From Marifrigoribacter sp965178585 (GTDB lineage Bacteria; Bacteroidota; Bacteroidia; Flavobacteriales; Flavobacteriaceae), in assembly GCA_965178585.1 (NCBI GenBank), contig OZ238267.1, positions 1,302,001-1,366,000 of the forward strand: a stretch of DNA of 64,000 bases, read 5' to 3'. The stretch's first letter is position 1. Every line of letters starts with the position of its first letter. Positions 54,632 through 63,973 of this stretch are shown here, piece by piece. Below the pieces are notes generated by a model, which saw nothing but the letters and a program-made list of their open reading frames with translations, did no database searches and was not told the origin of the DNA. A program made the position numbers and the translations under genes.

Positions 54632-56065
54632 CTATTTTGATTTTTTATTCTTTTTGTAAAAACATCCAATTCCAGTAATGGCAAGTAATGGAGCTACAAA
54701 AATGTTAATAATGGAGAGTAATTGCCAATGCCAATAATCTGCATAACTTACTCCTAAGGTACCCACTACAAAAAGAGTAGATGCTGTCCAAGGTATTAAG
54801 GTTTCAATCATAGTACCATAATCTTCAATAGATCTTGATAATACTTTTCTAGCTACCTTTAATTTATCATAGGCAGGTTTAAAAGCATCTCCAATGATAA
54901 AACTGGTGGCAAACTGGTTGGAAGTAAAAGCGTTAGTAAAAGCAGTTGCAAATAATGAAGCAATAATTAACGCCCATTTCTTTTTAATTCCTTTAAATAA
55001 TATGGTTACTAAGATTAGCATTGCTTTTACCATATCCAAAATTCCTATAAAAATAAATACCATAAATGTAAAAAAGATTGCTTCATTTAAAGCATACAGA
55101 CCACCTCTGTTAAAGAGAATAGAAATATTTTCTGGTATGGCTGTTTCCCAAACTGCCATATTTACATCATACCCCTTTAGCAAGGTTTGTATGATGTTTT
55201 GTAAAGTATAATCTTGAAAAATTAAGGTTAAAAAACAGGCAGTAATTGCAGAAACAATCATAACTGGAACCGTTGGTTTTTTTGTTAAAGAACCTATTAA
55301 TACAATTGCTGGAGGTAGAATTAATAAAATATTAAAATTGAATAAATTGCTAATTGCTTGTAATGTTTCTTGAGAGGTAGTAGTATCATTAACTTTTACA
55401 ATGGGTGGATAATAGAAGGACATTGTAAAAAATATTATAGCAGCAATAAATGCTGATGGTAAAGTGGTATACATCATAGAATGAATATGATCGTATAATT
55501 TCACATCGGTTGCAGCAGCAGCAATATTAGTAGTATCTGAAAGTGGCGACATTTTATCTCCAAAAAAAGCACCTCCAATAATAGCTCCAGCTGTAATCCC
55601 TAAATCTACTCCCGCAAGAGTAGCAATTCCAATAATAACAACTCCTATAGTGGCAATAGATCCCCAAGAAGTTCCTGTTAATAAGGAAAATATGATAGGG
55701 ATGATAAAAGCTGTTATATAGATGTAATTAGGGTTTATAAATGATATTCCGTAATAAACCAACATAGGTATAGTTCCAGATATCATCCAAGAACCAATAA
55801 GTATTCCTATAGAAAAGAATATAAGAATGACAGGAAACCCTTTTGCAAGTTTTTTAATTATAGCGGCTTGAATCTGATCCCATTTATAGCCTAAAATCAT
55901 TAATTCTGTAGCTGTAAAAATAGCTGCTAGTAGAAATATTATTTCTAAAGGAAATGGGTCAATTCCGTAGTATTGGGGTCCAATTAGCAAACCAATGGAT
56001 ATGATTAAAAATAAAAATATAAGCGGTAATAATAGTTGGTATATTTTTAGTTTTTTTGGTTTCAA
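54632..56065 (-). CDS. NhaC-superfamily transporter (possible sulfur amino acid carrier)
   Basis: A 477-residue inner-membrane protein with about 11 membrane segments and the NhaC motifs GGAFFGDKMSPLSDTTNIAA and SLLTGTSWGSIATIGVVI. It is only distantly similar to the NhaC copy at 25624. The superfamily contains sodium/proton antiporters, malate/lactate exchangers and MetT-type methionine transporters. It is encoded 11 bp before a cystathionine-lyase-like enzyme, which makes a methionine or cystathionine transporter plausible; sodium extrusion is the alternative. No promoter box was identified. Confidence 0.85.
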   Translation of the reverse strand: MKPKKLKIYQLLLPLIFLFLIISIGLLIGPQYYGIDPFPLEIIFLLAAIFTATELMILGYKWDQIQAAIIKKLAKGFPVILIFFSIGILIGSWMISGTIPMLVYYGISFINPNYIYITAFIIPIIFSLLTGTSWGSIATIGVVIIGIATLAGVDLGITAGAIIGGAFFGDKMSPLSDTTNIAAAATDVKLYDHIHSMMYTTLPSAFIAAIIFFTMSFYYPPIVKVNDTTTSQETLQAISNLFNFNILLILPPAIVLIGSLTKKPTVPVMIVSAITACFLTLIFQDYTLQNIIQTLLKGYDVNMAVWETAIPENISILFNRGGLYALNEAIFFTFMVFIFIGILDMVKAMLILVTILFKGIKKKWALIIASLFATAFTNAFTSNQFATSFIIGDAFKPAYDKLKVARKVLSRSIEDYGTMIETLIPWTASTLFVVGTLGVSYADYWHWQLLSIINIFVAPLLAITGIGCFYKKNKKSK

Positions 56066-56106
56066 TTGATCTTGTAGATTATTTAAAGATTTAAATATAG
56101 TAAAGT

Positions 56107-56727
56107 TTATTTGTTGTTCCTTTCGATAATCATTCTAAATGTTAGATTAATTCTTGGAGTGGAAATTAATTTAGTTGGAGGGAGTCTATGTAGCCAATTT
56201 GTTTGAGTTGTATCTTTCATTACTAAAAGACTTCCATGTTCTAAAAACAATGCTACTTTTTCTTTACTTTCTTTATGTTTAAATGCAAATTTTCTTTCAG
56301 CACCAAAACTTACTGATCCAATTGCACCATTCTTCTTTAAATCTTTTTCGCCATCACTATGCCAAGCCATTCCTTCATCTCCACTATGATATAAATTGAG
56401 TAAGCAGGAGTTAAACTGTTCGCCAGTTTTATTTTCAACAACAGATTTTAATTCTAATAAATCCCTTGTCCAAGGTAGAGCCTGTTTAGTTGTTTTTGAG
56501 TAGGTATAATTAAATTCTTTTTCGCCATACCATGCAACTTTACGTTTAGTTATGATTTTTTTTCCAAAAATAATAGCTTCATCATTTTTCCATTCTATGT
56601 TGTTTAGTAGTTTTTGGTAATACTCATTTGCTTCAATTTCATTAAAAATCGCACCATAATAATTAACAGTACCTTCTTTTGGAAGTAGATTAATGGTGGA
56701 ATCAAAACCTAAGTTAAACAGCTTCAT
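56107..56727 (-). CDS. alkB: AlkB-type Fe(II)/2-oxoglutarate-dependent DNA repair dioxygenase
   Basis: A 206-residue enzyme that removes alkyl lesions such as 1-methyladenine and 3-methylcytosine from DNA or RNA. The iron ligands are H123 and D125 in AWHSDGE and H180 in WLHRLPPTK; the 2-oxoglutarate arginine lies in RINLTFRM at the end. The preceding CLLNLYHSGDEGM is the family's conserved lid. It is monocistronic and divergent from the M16 peptidase gene across 134 bp. No Ada regulator adjoins it. Confidence 0.93.
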   Translation of the reverse strand: MKLFNLGFDSTINLLPKEGTVNYYGAIFNEIEANEYYQKLLNNIEWKNDEAIIFGKKIITKRKVAWYGEKEFNYTYSKTTKQALPWTRDLLELKSVVENKTGEQFNSCLLNLYHSGDEGMAWHSDGEKDLKKNGAIGSVSFGAERKFAFKHKESKEKVALFLEHGSLLVMKDTTQTNWLHRLPPTKLISTPRINLTFRMIIERNNK

Positions 56728-56861
56728 ATATATTTTTAAGCAAATTGTTGTGCGAGAATAATTTCGTTAAAACTAATTATTATCAACTGATTTAACAATT
56801 AATTAAGTAATTAAAAATGGATGCTATCGTATCTTTATAACTTATACTAAAACCAATCAAA

Positions 56862-59738
56862 ATGTTTAAACATTCTTTAAAATTAGCAATGGTAGCACTT
56901 GTTACCATTTCGTTATTTATGACTTCCTGTAAGGACTCTTCTAATGCAGACAAGTCTTCAGAAATAGCTGAAACCAAACTTTCAATTGAGTTTGAAAAGT
57001 ACCAATTAGCAAACGGACTTGATGTTGTGCTTCATCAAGATAAAAGTGATCCAATTGTTTCACTAGCAATCCAGTATGGTGTAGGGTCTAACAGAGAAAA
57101 AACAGGAAGAACAGGATTTGCACATTTATTTGAGCATATGTTATTTCAGGAATCTGAAAACGTACCACAAGATCAATTCTTTAAAAAAGTACAAGATGCT
57201 GGAGGAACTTTAAATGGAGGAACTTGGAAAGATGGAACTATCTATTACGAAATTGTCCCAAATAATGCATTAGAAACCGTTTTATGGCTAGAGAGTGACC
57301 GTATGGGATTCTTGATTAATACCGTTACAGAATCTGCATTCTATAATCAACAAGAGGTTGTTCAGAACGAGAAAAGACAACGAGTAGATAACAATCCTTA
57401 TGGTCATACAGGTTGGGTAATTGATAAGAATTTATACCCTGAAGGACACCCTTATAACTGGCAAGTGATAGGTGAATTAGTAGATTTACAAAATGCTACT
57501 ATAGATGACGTAAAGGAGTTTTATAATAAATATTATGGACCTAATAATGCAACTCTAGTACTTGCTGGTGATTTTGAAACTGAAGATGCAAAAGCATTAA
57601 TTGAAAAGTATTTTGGTGAGATTAAACCAAAAGAAGAAGTTGCTAAATTAGAACCTCAACCGGTTACACTTACAGAAACAAAAAGATTGTTTCATGAAGA
57701 TAATTTTGCGACAGCTCCACAACTGCGTATGGTATGGCCAACTTTACAACAATTTACAGATGATGCTTATGCATTGGATTTTTTGTCTGAAATATTAGCA
57801 AGTGGAAAAAAAGCACCCTTATATAAAGTATTAGTAAAAGAGAAAGACTTAACTTCTAGGACTTCTGCTTATAATAATTCACAAGAATTAGCTGGATCCT
57901 TTAACATCATAATTACTGCAAATAATGGAGTGAATTTAAATGATGTAGAAAGTGGAATTCAAGAGGCTTTTGCACTTTTTGAAAAAGAAGGAATCACCGA
58001 TAGAGATATCGAAAGAGTTAAAGCTGGATTAGAAACAAGTTTTTATAATAGTATTGGTAGCGTTATGGGTAAATCTTTTCAGCTAGCACAATACAATGTT
58101 TTTGCTGGTGATCCTGGGTTTATTACTGCTGATATCGAAAATATTAAAAAAGTGACTAAAGAGGATGTCATGCGTGTTTACAATACTTATATCAAGGGTA
58201 AAAATTATGTAATGACAAGCTTTGTACCTAAAGGGCAACTTGCATTAATTACTGAAAATTCTGTTCAGGCACCTATTGTTGAAGAAGAAATTAAAGAGAA
58301 TGTAGCAAAAACAGTTGAGGATTCAAATGAAGAAATCGCGAAAACACCTTCTAATTTTGATCGTTCAATTGAGCCAAAACAAGGGCCTTCACCTAAGTTA
58401 AATATCCCTTCTAGTTGGACTGCTACTTTAGAAAATGGAATGAAAGTATATGGTATTGAACAAAACGAAATCCCTACCGTAAACTTTAGTTTGGTTTTAA
58501 AAGGTGGTCATTTACTAGACGACATGAATAATAATGGTGTCGCTAATTTGATGACTGATATTATGATGGAAGGTACTGCTAATAAAACTCCACAAGAATT
58601 AGAAGAAGAAATTGAAATGTTGGGTGCTAGTATTAGAATGTATACCACAAAAGAATCTATTGTGATAAGCGGAAATACTTTAGTTAGAAATTTTGATAAA
58701 ACAATGGCATTGGTTGAAGAAATATTATTGCAACCAAGATGGGATGAAGAAGAGTTTGCTCGTATTAAAACTAAAACAATTAATGGAATTAAAAGATCGG
58801 ATGCCAACCCTAATGTGGTAGCTGGACGTGTTTATAATAAAATTTTATACGGTGAAGACCATATCTTTAGTTATCCAACAAGTGGAACGGTTGAATCTGT
58901 GGAAGCAATTACTATCGATGATTTAAAAGAATTCTATACTAAAAACTTTTCTCCTTCAGTGAGTACATTTCATATAGTGGGAGCTATTTCTGAAGCAAAT
59001 AGCAAATCTGAATTAGCATCATTAGGAAAAAATTGGGAAGCAAAAGAAGTTACGATTCCAACTTATCCAATTGCTAATAATAGAGATAAGGCATCATTGT
59101 ATTTTGTAGATATTCCAGACGCTAAGCAATCGGTAATTAACATTGGTTATATCTCTATGGCAAGAACTGATAAAGATTTTTACCCTGCAGAGGTGATGAA
59201 TTATAAATTAGGTGGATCTTTTTCAGGAAATGTAAACCTAATTTTACGAGAAGAGAAAGGATATACTTATGGAGCAAGAACAGGATTTAGTGGTACAAAA
59301 ATCCCTGGTACTTTTACTGCATCTTCAAGTGTAAGAACCAATACTACTGGAGAATCTGTTTCTATTTTTAAAGAGCAAATTGCCAATTATAAAAATGGAA
59401 TTAGTAAAGAAGATTTAGATTTTACTAAAAATGCGATGATTAAATCGAATGCAAGACGATTTGAGACTCAATCCTCATTATTAGGGATGTTGCAAGAAAT
59501 GAGTAGCTACAATTTACCTACTAATTATATAGCTGAAGAAGAAGCTATTATTGGAGCTATGACTTTAGAGCAACACAAGCAATTGGCGAATAAATACTTG
59601 GATGAATCTAAAATGGCTTATGTAGTGATTGGTGATGCTGCAACTCAATTCGCACAGTTTAAAGATATGGGCTTTGATGAAGTAAAGCTTATGAGTAAAG
59701 AAGGGGAAGAAGTAGAATTAGACGATGTAAAGATGTAA
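56862..59738 (+). CDS. M16 (pitrilysin/insulinase) metallopeptidase, lipoprotein, two-domain
   Basis: A 958-residue zinc peptidase of family M16. Signal peptide with lipobox FMTSC (C23) anchors it to the membrane on the periplasmic side. The first M16 domain holds the inverted zinc motif HLFEH (H88, E91, H92) and the third ligand near E170 (QQEVVQNEKR); the second half (about 510-940) has the same fold without HxxEH, as in other two-domain members that form a clamshell. Substrates are small unfolded peptides. A strong terminator follows. The one-mismatch box TATCTTTA at 56830-56837 lies 25 bp before the start. Confidence 0.94.
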   Translation: MFKHSLKLAMVALVTISLFMTSCKDSSNADKSSEIAETKLSIEFEKYQLANGLDVVLHQDKSDPIVSLAIQYGVGSNREKTGRTGFAHLFEHMLFQESENVPQDQFFKKVQDAGGTLNGGTWKDGTIYYEIVPNNALETVLWLESDRMGFLINTVTESAFYNQQEVVQNEKRQRVDNNPYGHTGWVIDKNLYPEGHPYNWQVIGELVDLQNATIDDVKEFYNKYYGPNNATLVLAGDFETEDAKALIEKYFGEIKPKEEVAKLEPQPVTLTETKRLFHEDNFATAPQLRMVWPTLQQFTDDAYALDFLSEILASGKKAPLYKVLVKEKDLTSRTSAYNNSQELAGSFNIIITANNGVNLNDVESGIQEAFALFEKEGITDRDIERVKAGLETSFYNSIGSVMGKSFQLAQYNVFAGDPGFITADIENIKKVTKEDVMRVYNTYIKGKNYVMTSFVPKGQLALITENSVQAPIVEEEIKENVAKTVEDSNEEIAKTPSNFDRSIEPKQGPSPKLNIPSSWTATLENGMKVYGIEQNEIPTVNFSLVLKGGHLLDDMNNNGVANLMTDIMMEGTANKTPQELEEEIEMLGASIRMYTTKESIVISGNTLVRNFDKTMALVEEILLQPRWDEEEFARIKTKTINGIKRSDANPNVVAGRVYNKILYGEDHIFSYPTSGTVESVEAITIDDLKEFYTKNFSPSVSTFHIVGAISEANSKSELASLGKNWEAKEVTIPTYPIANNRDKASLYFVDIPDAKQSVINIGYISMARTDKDFYPAEVMNYKLGGSFSGNVNLILREEKGYTYGARTGFSGTKIPGTFTASSSVRTNTTGESVSIFKEQIANYKNGISKEDLDFTKNAMIKSNARRFETQSSLLGMLQEMSSYNLPTNYIAEEEAIIGAMTLEQHKQLANKYLDESKMAYVVIGDAATQFAQFKDMGFDEVKLMSKEGEEVELDDVKM

Positions 59739-59759
59739 CCAACACTTCAAATATTGTTA

Positions 59760-59793
59760 AAAAAAGAGAATCTGAAAAGATTCTCTTTTTTTA
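59760..59793 (+). terminator. Terminator after the M16 peptidase gene
   Basis: AGAGAATC (59765-59772), loop TGAAAA, GATTCTCT (59779-59786), flanked by A and T runs. Confidence 0.85.
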
Positions 59794-59863
59794 TTTAAAA
59801 ACTTAGTGTCTTTAAATAATATTCCTATCTTTATTTTTAATATCAACTAAAAAAAATCTTAAA

Positions 59864-60220
59864 ATGGGAAGACCAAAAAATTGCATTACCGTAACCGAAG
59901 CAAAAGCATTACAAAAAAACTGGAACGACACCAGAGCTATAGAAATAGAAAGAGCTCAAGGATCTAAGGACGTATGTTCTGTTACTTTTAATATTGACCA
60001 ATTACAAGAATATATCGATTATGTAAAGTCTGAATCTGCTGATAAAGGAATTGATCAACCAGGCATACGAGTTTATTTTGCTGCTTATGACGATAAGGAG
60101 TCTAATAAAGCCACCGTGTTTTTAAATGCTACCGAAAGTGATGACGCTAATTCTGATAATAATTATAATATTGATCCTTGGAATAGACATCAAGGAGGCT
60201 GGCCTCCAAACGCTTATTAG
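59864..60220 (+). CDS. Hypothetical protein, 118 aa
   Basis: A soluble 118-residue protein without a signal peptide or recognised domain. The N-terminal third is basic and helical (GRPKNCITVTEAKALQKNWN), the middle has a beta-rich segment (PGIRVYFAAYDDKESNKATV) and the C-terminus is Asn/Asp/Gly/Trp-rich (NIDPWNRHQGGWPPNAY), a flexible tail. I know this type only as a lineage-specific Flavobacteriaceae protein. It is the first gene of a four-gene set with a 7-TM protein and a two-component pair; the next start comes 2 bp after its stop. TATCTTTA (59826-59833) is a one-mismatch promoter box. Confidence 0.72.
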   Translation: MGRPKNCITVTEAKALQKNWNDTRAIEIERAQGSKDVCSVTFNIDQLQEYIDYVKSESADKGIDQPGIRVYFAAYDDKESNKATVFLNATESDDANSDNNYNIDPWNRHQGGWPPNAY

Positions 60221-60222
60221 TT

Positions 60223-60948
60223 TTGGAATATTTTTATCAATACCTAGTAAGTTCAGCATCAGGTTATTTATTAGAAATAGTTACTATAATATCGGGTTGT
60301 TTTTATTTAAAAAACAACCCGAATACTCATGTTGCAAATAAATATTTAGTTTATTTTTTATTTTACACACTTTTTACTGAAATAATAGGGGCATATGCTC
60401 CAATAGCATATTTTTCAAAATTTAATTATTTTGGGTTAGTAAAAGATACTGTGTTTGAAGATAATTATTGGTGGTTTAATATTTATTTAATAGTTAGTTT
60501 TAGCTTTTTCACTTACTATATCAGCTCTTTTTTAGATAATTATAAAATTAAAAAATGGAGTAAATATATAATTGTTTTATATATAGGTTCGTGTACTATA
60601 AATTTAATAATTAGCGATATTTTTTTTAAGGGATATTCAATTTTTACAACAATTGTAGGAACATTAGTTGTTTTGTTTACTATTTTTCTTTTTTATTTTG
60701 ACTTATTAAAAAGTAATAGATTAATAGATTTTAAAAAGTATTTACCTGTATATATTTCTATTGGAGTATTGGTTTATAATTTATGTGTAACACCAACAGA
60801 TATCTTTTCGCAATATTTTAATTCTAATAATGATGTTTATATTAAATTAAGTGGTTTAATCCTTTTAACTGCCAACATATTTATGTACACCACTTTTATC
60901 ATCGGCTTTTTAGTCTGCGCAAAAAAAGAGGAAGAAATCGTAGCTTAA
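60223..60948 (+). CDS. Seven-transmembrane protein of unknown function
   Basis: A 241-residue membrane protein with about seven hydrophobic segments (near 9-29, 41-64, 84-104, 115-135, 139-162, 172-190 and 210-234) and very short loops. The start is TTG, two bases after the previous stop; no ATG lies closer to the first membrane segment. It is rich in Phe, Tyr and Ile and has no known domain. The next gene is a histidine kinase with only one membrane segment and no sensor domain, so this protein may be the sensing partner; that is inference. Other possibilities are a transporter or a lipid-handling protein. Confidence 0.72.
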   Translation: MEYFYQYLVSSASGYLLEIVTIISGCFYLKNNPNTHVANKYLVYFLFYTLFTEIIGAYAPIAYFSKFNYFGLVKDTVFEDNYWWFNIYLIVSFSFFTYYISSFLDNYKIKKWSKYIIVLYIGSCTINLIISDIFFKGYSIFTTIVGTLVVLFTIFLFYFDLLKSNRLIDFKKYLPVYISIGVLVYNLCVTPTDIFSQYFNSNNDVYIKLSGLILLTANIFMYTTFIIGFLVCAKKEEEIVA

Positions 60949-60990
60949 TTCCTATTAATTTGAATATCTTGTAGTCTGTTAGCAGTACTT

Positions 60991-61797
60991 ATGATTCAAG
61001 AAGAAGAACATTTAATTAGTCAAGAGACCATCGTCTTAATTGCCTATGCCATAACGGTTATCTTTGTGCTGCTAATCTTCGTGATTTTCTTTTTTAGAGC
61101 CTTTCAAAAACGAAAAAACAAATTAATTTTAGATCAAATTGAGGCTCAATGTAAGTTTGAACGCGAATTGGCAACTTCACAATTAGAAATTCAGGAACAA
61201 ACCTTTAAAAATATTGGTTGGGAGCTACACGATAATGTGGGGCAATTACTTTCTGTAGTCAGTATGCAATTAAATATGCTTCTTATAAAAGCACCCGAAG
61301 TGATGCAAGAACAACTAAAAGATACCAGAGATGTTGTTACCAATACTGTACAAGAAGTTCGTAACCTCTCTAAAACGTTAAATAATGACGTGATCAATAA
61401 AAACGGTTTAATTCGTTCTTTAGAGATTGAAATTGAGCGATTTAATAGGTTGAAGTTTTTGGAAGCTACTATGCAGATTAACGGAGTTGTACAATACATT
61501 TCAGCAGCACATGAAATATTAATTTTTAGAATGTATCAAGAATTTTTATCTAATGTGATGAAACATTCCAAAGCAAAAAACTTATCTGTTATCTTAAATT
61601 TTAATGCTAATGATTTAGAAATCATTGCAGAAGATAACGGTGTTGGTTTTGATACTTCAGCAAAAACAGAAAGTTCAGGATTGCAAACAATAAAGGGGAG
61701 AGCCGCTTTGTTAAATGCAGAATATTCATTAACTTCAGTAATTGGAAATGGCACCAAATTAGTACTACTTTATCCCTACCCAAATGACGCAGAATAA
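60991..61797 (+). CDS. Sensor histidine kinase, HisKA_3 (NarX/DesK) type
   Basis: A 268-residue kinase with one N-terminal membrane segment (about 15-37, IVLIAYAITVIFVLLIFVIF), a coiled-coil linker, the phospho-acceptor motif ELHDNVGQLLSVVSMQLNML and a HATPase_c domain (FLSNVMKHSKAKN as N-box, EDNGVGFDTSA as G1). It has no extracellular sensor domain, so the signal must be received through the membrane helix or another protein, plausibly the 7-TM neighbour. Its stop overlaps the LuxR-type regulator by 14 bp, which marks a cognate pair. Confidence 0.93.
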   Translation: MIQEEEHLISQETIVLIAYAITVIFVLLIFVIFFFRAFQKRKNKLILDQIEAQCKFERELATSQLEIQEQTFKNIGWELHDNVGQLLSVVSMQLNMLLIKAPEVMQEQLKDTRDVVTNTVQEVRNLSKTLNNDVINKNGLIRSLEIEIERFNRLKFLEATMQINGVVQYISAAHEILIFRMYQEFLSNVMKHSKAKNLSVILNFNANDLEIIAEDNGVGFDTSAKTESSGLQTIKGRAALLNAEYSLTSVIGNGTKLVLLYPYPNDAE

Positions 61798-62437
61798 AGA
61801 TTATAATTTAGTAATTGTAGACGATCACTTATTAGTTGCAGATTCATTAAAAATGTTAATCGGAATGTTCTCAGGTTATCATGTTTTGTATTATGCAAAA
61901 AACGGCTTGGACTTACAGCAAAAAATGAGTGTAGAGTCTATAAAGCCAGATATAATATTACTAGACGTAAATATGCCAGTAATGAATGGTTATGAAACGA
62001 TGGCATGGATTTCAAATGAGCATCCAGATATTAAGGTGTTGGCATTGTCTATGGACGATGATGAACAAATGGTTTTAGGTATGTTAAGTAGAGGAGCTAA
62101 TGGTTATTTACTTAAGGATATTCATCCAGACTCATTAAAGTTAGCATTGAATGAGGTGGTTGAAAAAGGATATTATCATTCAGATAAAGTAGCCTCTACT
62201 TTATTAAGCTCCATAAAGCCAAAAATCGAAAACCCAAGTATTAAATTAAAAGAACACGAATTAAAATTTATTAAATTATCCTGTAGCGAATTAACATATT
62301 CAGAAATTGCAGAACAGATGTTTTTAAGTCCAAAAACTATCGATAATTACCGGAGTGATCTATTTAAACGTTTTAGTGTGAAAAACAGGGTGGGCTTGGT
62401 GATTTTTGCTTTAAAGAATAATTTGATTACTATTTAA
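61784..62437 (+). CDS. LuxR/NarL-family response regulator
   Basis: A 217-residue regulator: receiver domain (about 8-125; acidic VIVDDHL, phospho-Asp in IILLDVNMPVMNG, Lys in GYLLKDIHP) and a C-terminal LuxR-type helix-turn-helix (about 150-215; CSELTYSEIAEQMFLSPKTI). It is the partner of the kinase that overlaps it. Target genes are unknown; the operon itself or the 118-residue gene may be among them. The stop is directly convergent with rluA (no gap). Confidence 0.94.
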   Translation: MTQNKDYNLVIVDDHLLVADSLKMLIGMFSGYHVLYYAKNGLDLQQKMSVESIKPDIILLDVNMPVMNGYETMAWISNEHPDIKVLALSMDDDEQMVLGMLSRGANGYLLKDIHPDSLKLALNEVVEKGYYHSDKVASTLLSSIKPKIENPSIKLKEHELKFIKLSCSELTYSEIAEQMFLSPKTIDNYRSDLFKRFSVKNRVGLVIFALKNNLITI

Positions 62438-63136
62438 TTACAAACTAGCATTCCAAATTGGATCCTTTGGCGGTGGCGCTATCAATGTGATATCTTCTTT
62501 TTTTACCGGATGAATAAAAGATAGTTTTCTGGAATGTAAATGTATTCCTCCATCTTTATTACTTCTGTCAAAACCATACTTTAAATCACCTTTTATTGGA
62601 GATCCTATAGATGATAATTGCGAACGAATTTGATGGTGCCTACCTGTTTTTAAATCTATTTCTAAAAGTGAATATCGATTAAGCTTTTTTATTATTTGAA
62701 ATTCTAAAATTGCTTTTTTACTATCAGGAACTTCGTTTTTATGAGCGTACGATTTGTTTTGTTTTGGGTTTCTTTTTAAAAAATGAACTAATGTCCCTGA
62801 AGGTGTTGCTGGTTCATTTTTTACAATGGCCCAATAGGTTTTTTGAGTATTTCTTTCAGAAAAAAGATTGTTTAATCTAGTTAGTGCCTTACTAGTACGT
62901 GCAAAAATTACTATTCCGCTAGTGGGTCTATCCAATCGATGAACCACTCCTAAAAATACAGCTCCTGGTTTGTTGTATTTTTCAGCAATGTATTGTTTTA
63001 CAACTTCAGAAAGGGGAGTATCACCAGTTTTATCACCTTGAACAATATCACCAACTCGTTTATTTATTGCAATAATATGATTGTCTTCATAAATAACTTG
63101 AAGATTATCTTTATTTGAAATGATTTTTGATAACAT
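62438..63136 (-). CDS. RluA-family pseudouridine synthase
   Basis: A 232-residue enzyme that converts uridine to pseudouridine in rRNA or tRNA. The catalytic motif is HRLDRPTSGIVIF, with the catalytic Asp after Leu, and GRHHQIRSQLSSIG is the second RluA signature. No S4 domain is evident, so it resembles the smaller RluA-type members. The precise target position cannot be deduced. It is 18 bp after panB on the same strand and may share its transcript. Confidence 0.92.
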   Translation of the reverse strand: MLSKIISNKDNLQVIYEDNHIIAINKRVGDIVQGDKTGDTPLSEVVKQYIAEKYNKPGAVFLGVVHRLDRPTSGIVIFARTSKALTRLNNLFSERNTQKTYWAIVKNEPATPSGTLVHFLKRNPKQNKSYAHKNEVPDSKKAILEFQIIKKLNRYSLLEIDLKTGRHHQIRSQLSSIGSPIKGDLKYGFDRSNKDGGIHLHSRKLSFIHPVKKEDITLIAPPPKDPIWNASL

Positions 63137-63154
63137 TTTTTTTCTTACAACCTA

Positions 63155-63973
63155 CTAATACTGCTCTTTTTCATTTGGGAAATCACCGCTCTTTACGTCT
63201 TCAGTATATTTTTGAAAAGCATTAGTCATTTCAGAATACAAATCTAAATAACGTCTTAAAAAACGAGGATTGAACTCATGAGTCATTCCTAACATATCGT
63301 GAGTAACTAAAACTTGTCCGTCAACACCACCACCAGCGCCAATACCAATAATAGGGATTTGTACACTTTTAGCAACTTCTTCTGCAAGTTTTGCAGGAAC
63401 TTTTTCTAATACAATAGCAAAACAACCCGCTCTTTCTAACATTAAGGCATCGCTTTTAAGTTGTTCGGCTTCTTCCTCTTCTTTTGCTCTAACAGTATAG
63501 GTTCCAAATTTATATATGGATTGAGGAGTAAGCCCCAAATGCCCCATAACAGGTATACCTGCATTTAAAATTCTCTTAATAGATTCTTTTATTTCTTTAC
63601 CGCCTTCCATTTTAACAGCATGACCTCCACTTTCTTTCATGATTCTAATTGCAGATCGTAAAGCTTCTTTTGGATCACTTTGGTAGGTTCCGAAAGGTAA
63701 ATCTACTACTACCAAACATCTATCTATTGCTCTTACTACGGAAGAAGCATGGTAAATCATTTCATTTAAAGTAATAGGTAAAGTGGTTTCATGACCCGCC
63801 ATTACATTGGAAGCCGAGTCGCCAACTAATATTACATCGACACCGGCACTATCTACAATCTTTGCCATAGTGTAGTCGTAAGCGGTTAACATCGAAATTT
63901 TTTCGCCTTTACTTTTCATATCCACCAAGGTTTTGGTAGTAATGCGTTTGTATTCTTTTTTAGCTGTGCTCAT
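63155..63973 (-). CDS. panB: 3-methyl-2-oxobutanoate hydroxymethyltransferase
   Basis: A 272-residue enzyme of pantothenate synthesis that adds a hydroxymethyl group from methylene-tetrahydrofolate to 3-methyl-2-oxobutanoate. Conserved segments are KISMLTAYDYTMAKIVDSAG, VGDSASNVMAGHETTLPITL and GHLGLTPQSIYKFGTYTVRA, with VKMEGGKEIKE carrying an active-site region. It is complete and of normal length. It lies at the edge of the window, so its upstream regulation is not visible. panC is not adjacent here. Confidence 0.95.
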   Translation of the reverse strand: MSTAKKEYKRITTKTLVDMKSKGEKISMLTAYDYTMAKIVDSAGVDVILVGDSASNVMAGHETTLPITLNEMIYHASSVVRAIDRCLVVVDLPFGTYQSDPKEALRSAIRIMKESGGHAVKMEGGKEIKESIKRILNAGIPVMGHLGLTPQSIYKFGTYTVRAKEEEEAEQLKSDALMLERAGCFAIVLEKVPAKLAEEVAKSVQIPIIGIGAGGGVDGQVLVTHDMLGMTHEFNPRFLRRYLDLYSEMTNAFQKYTEDVKSGDFPNEKEQY

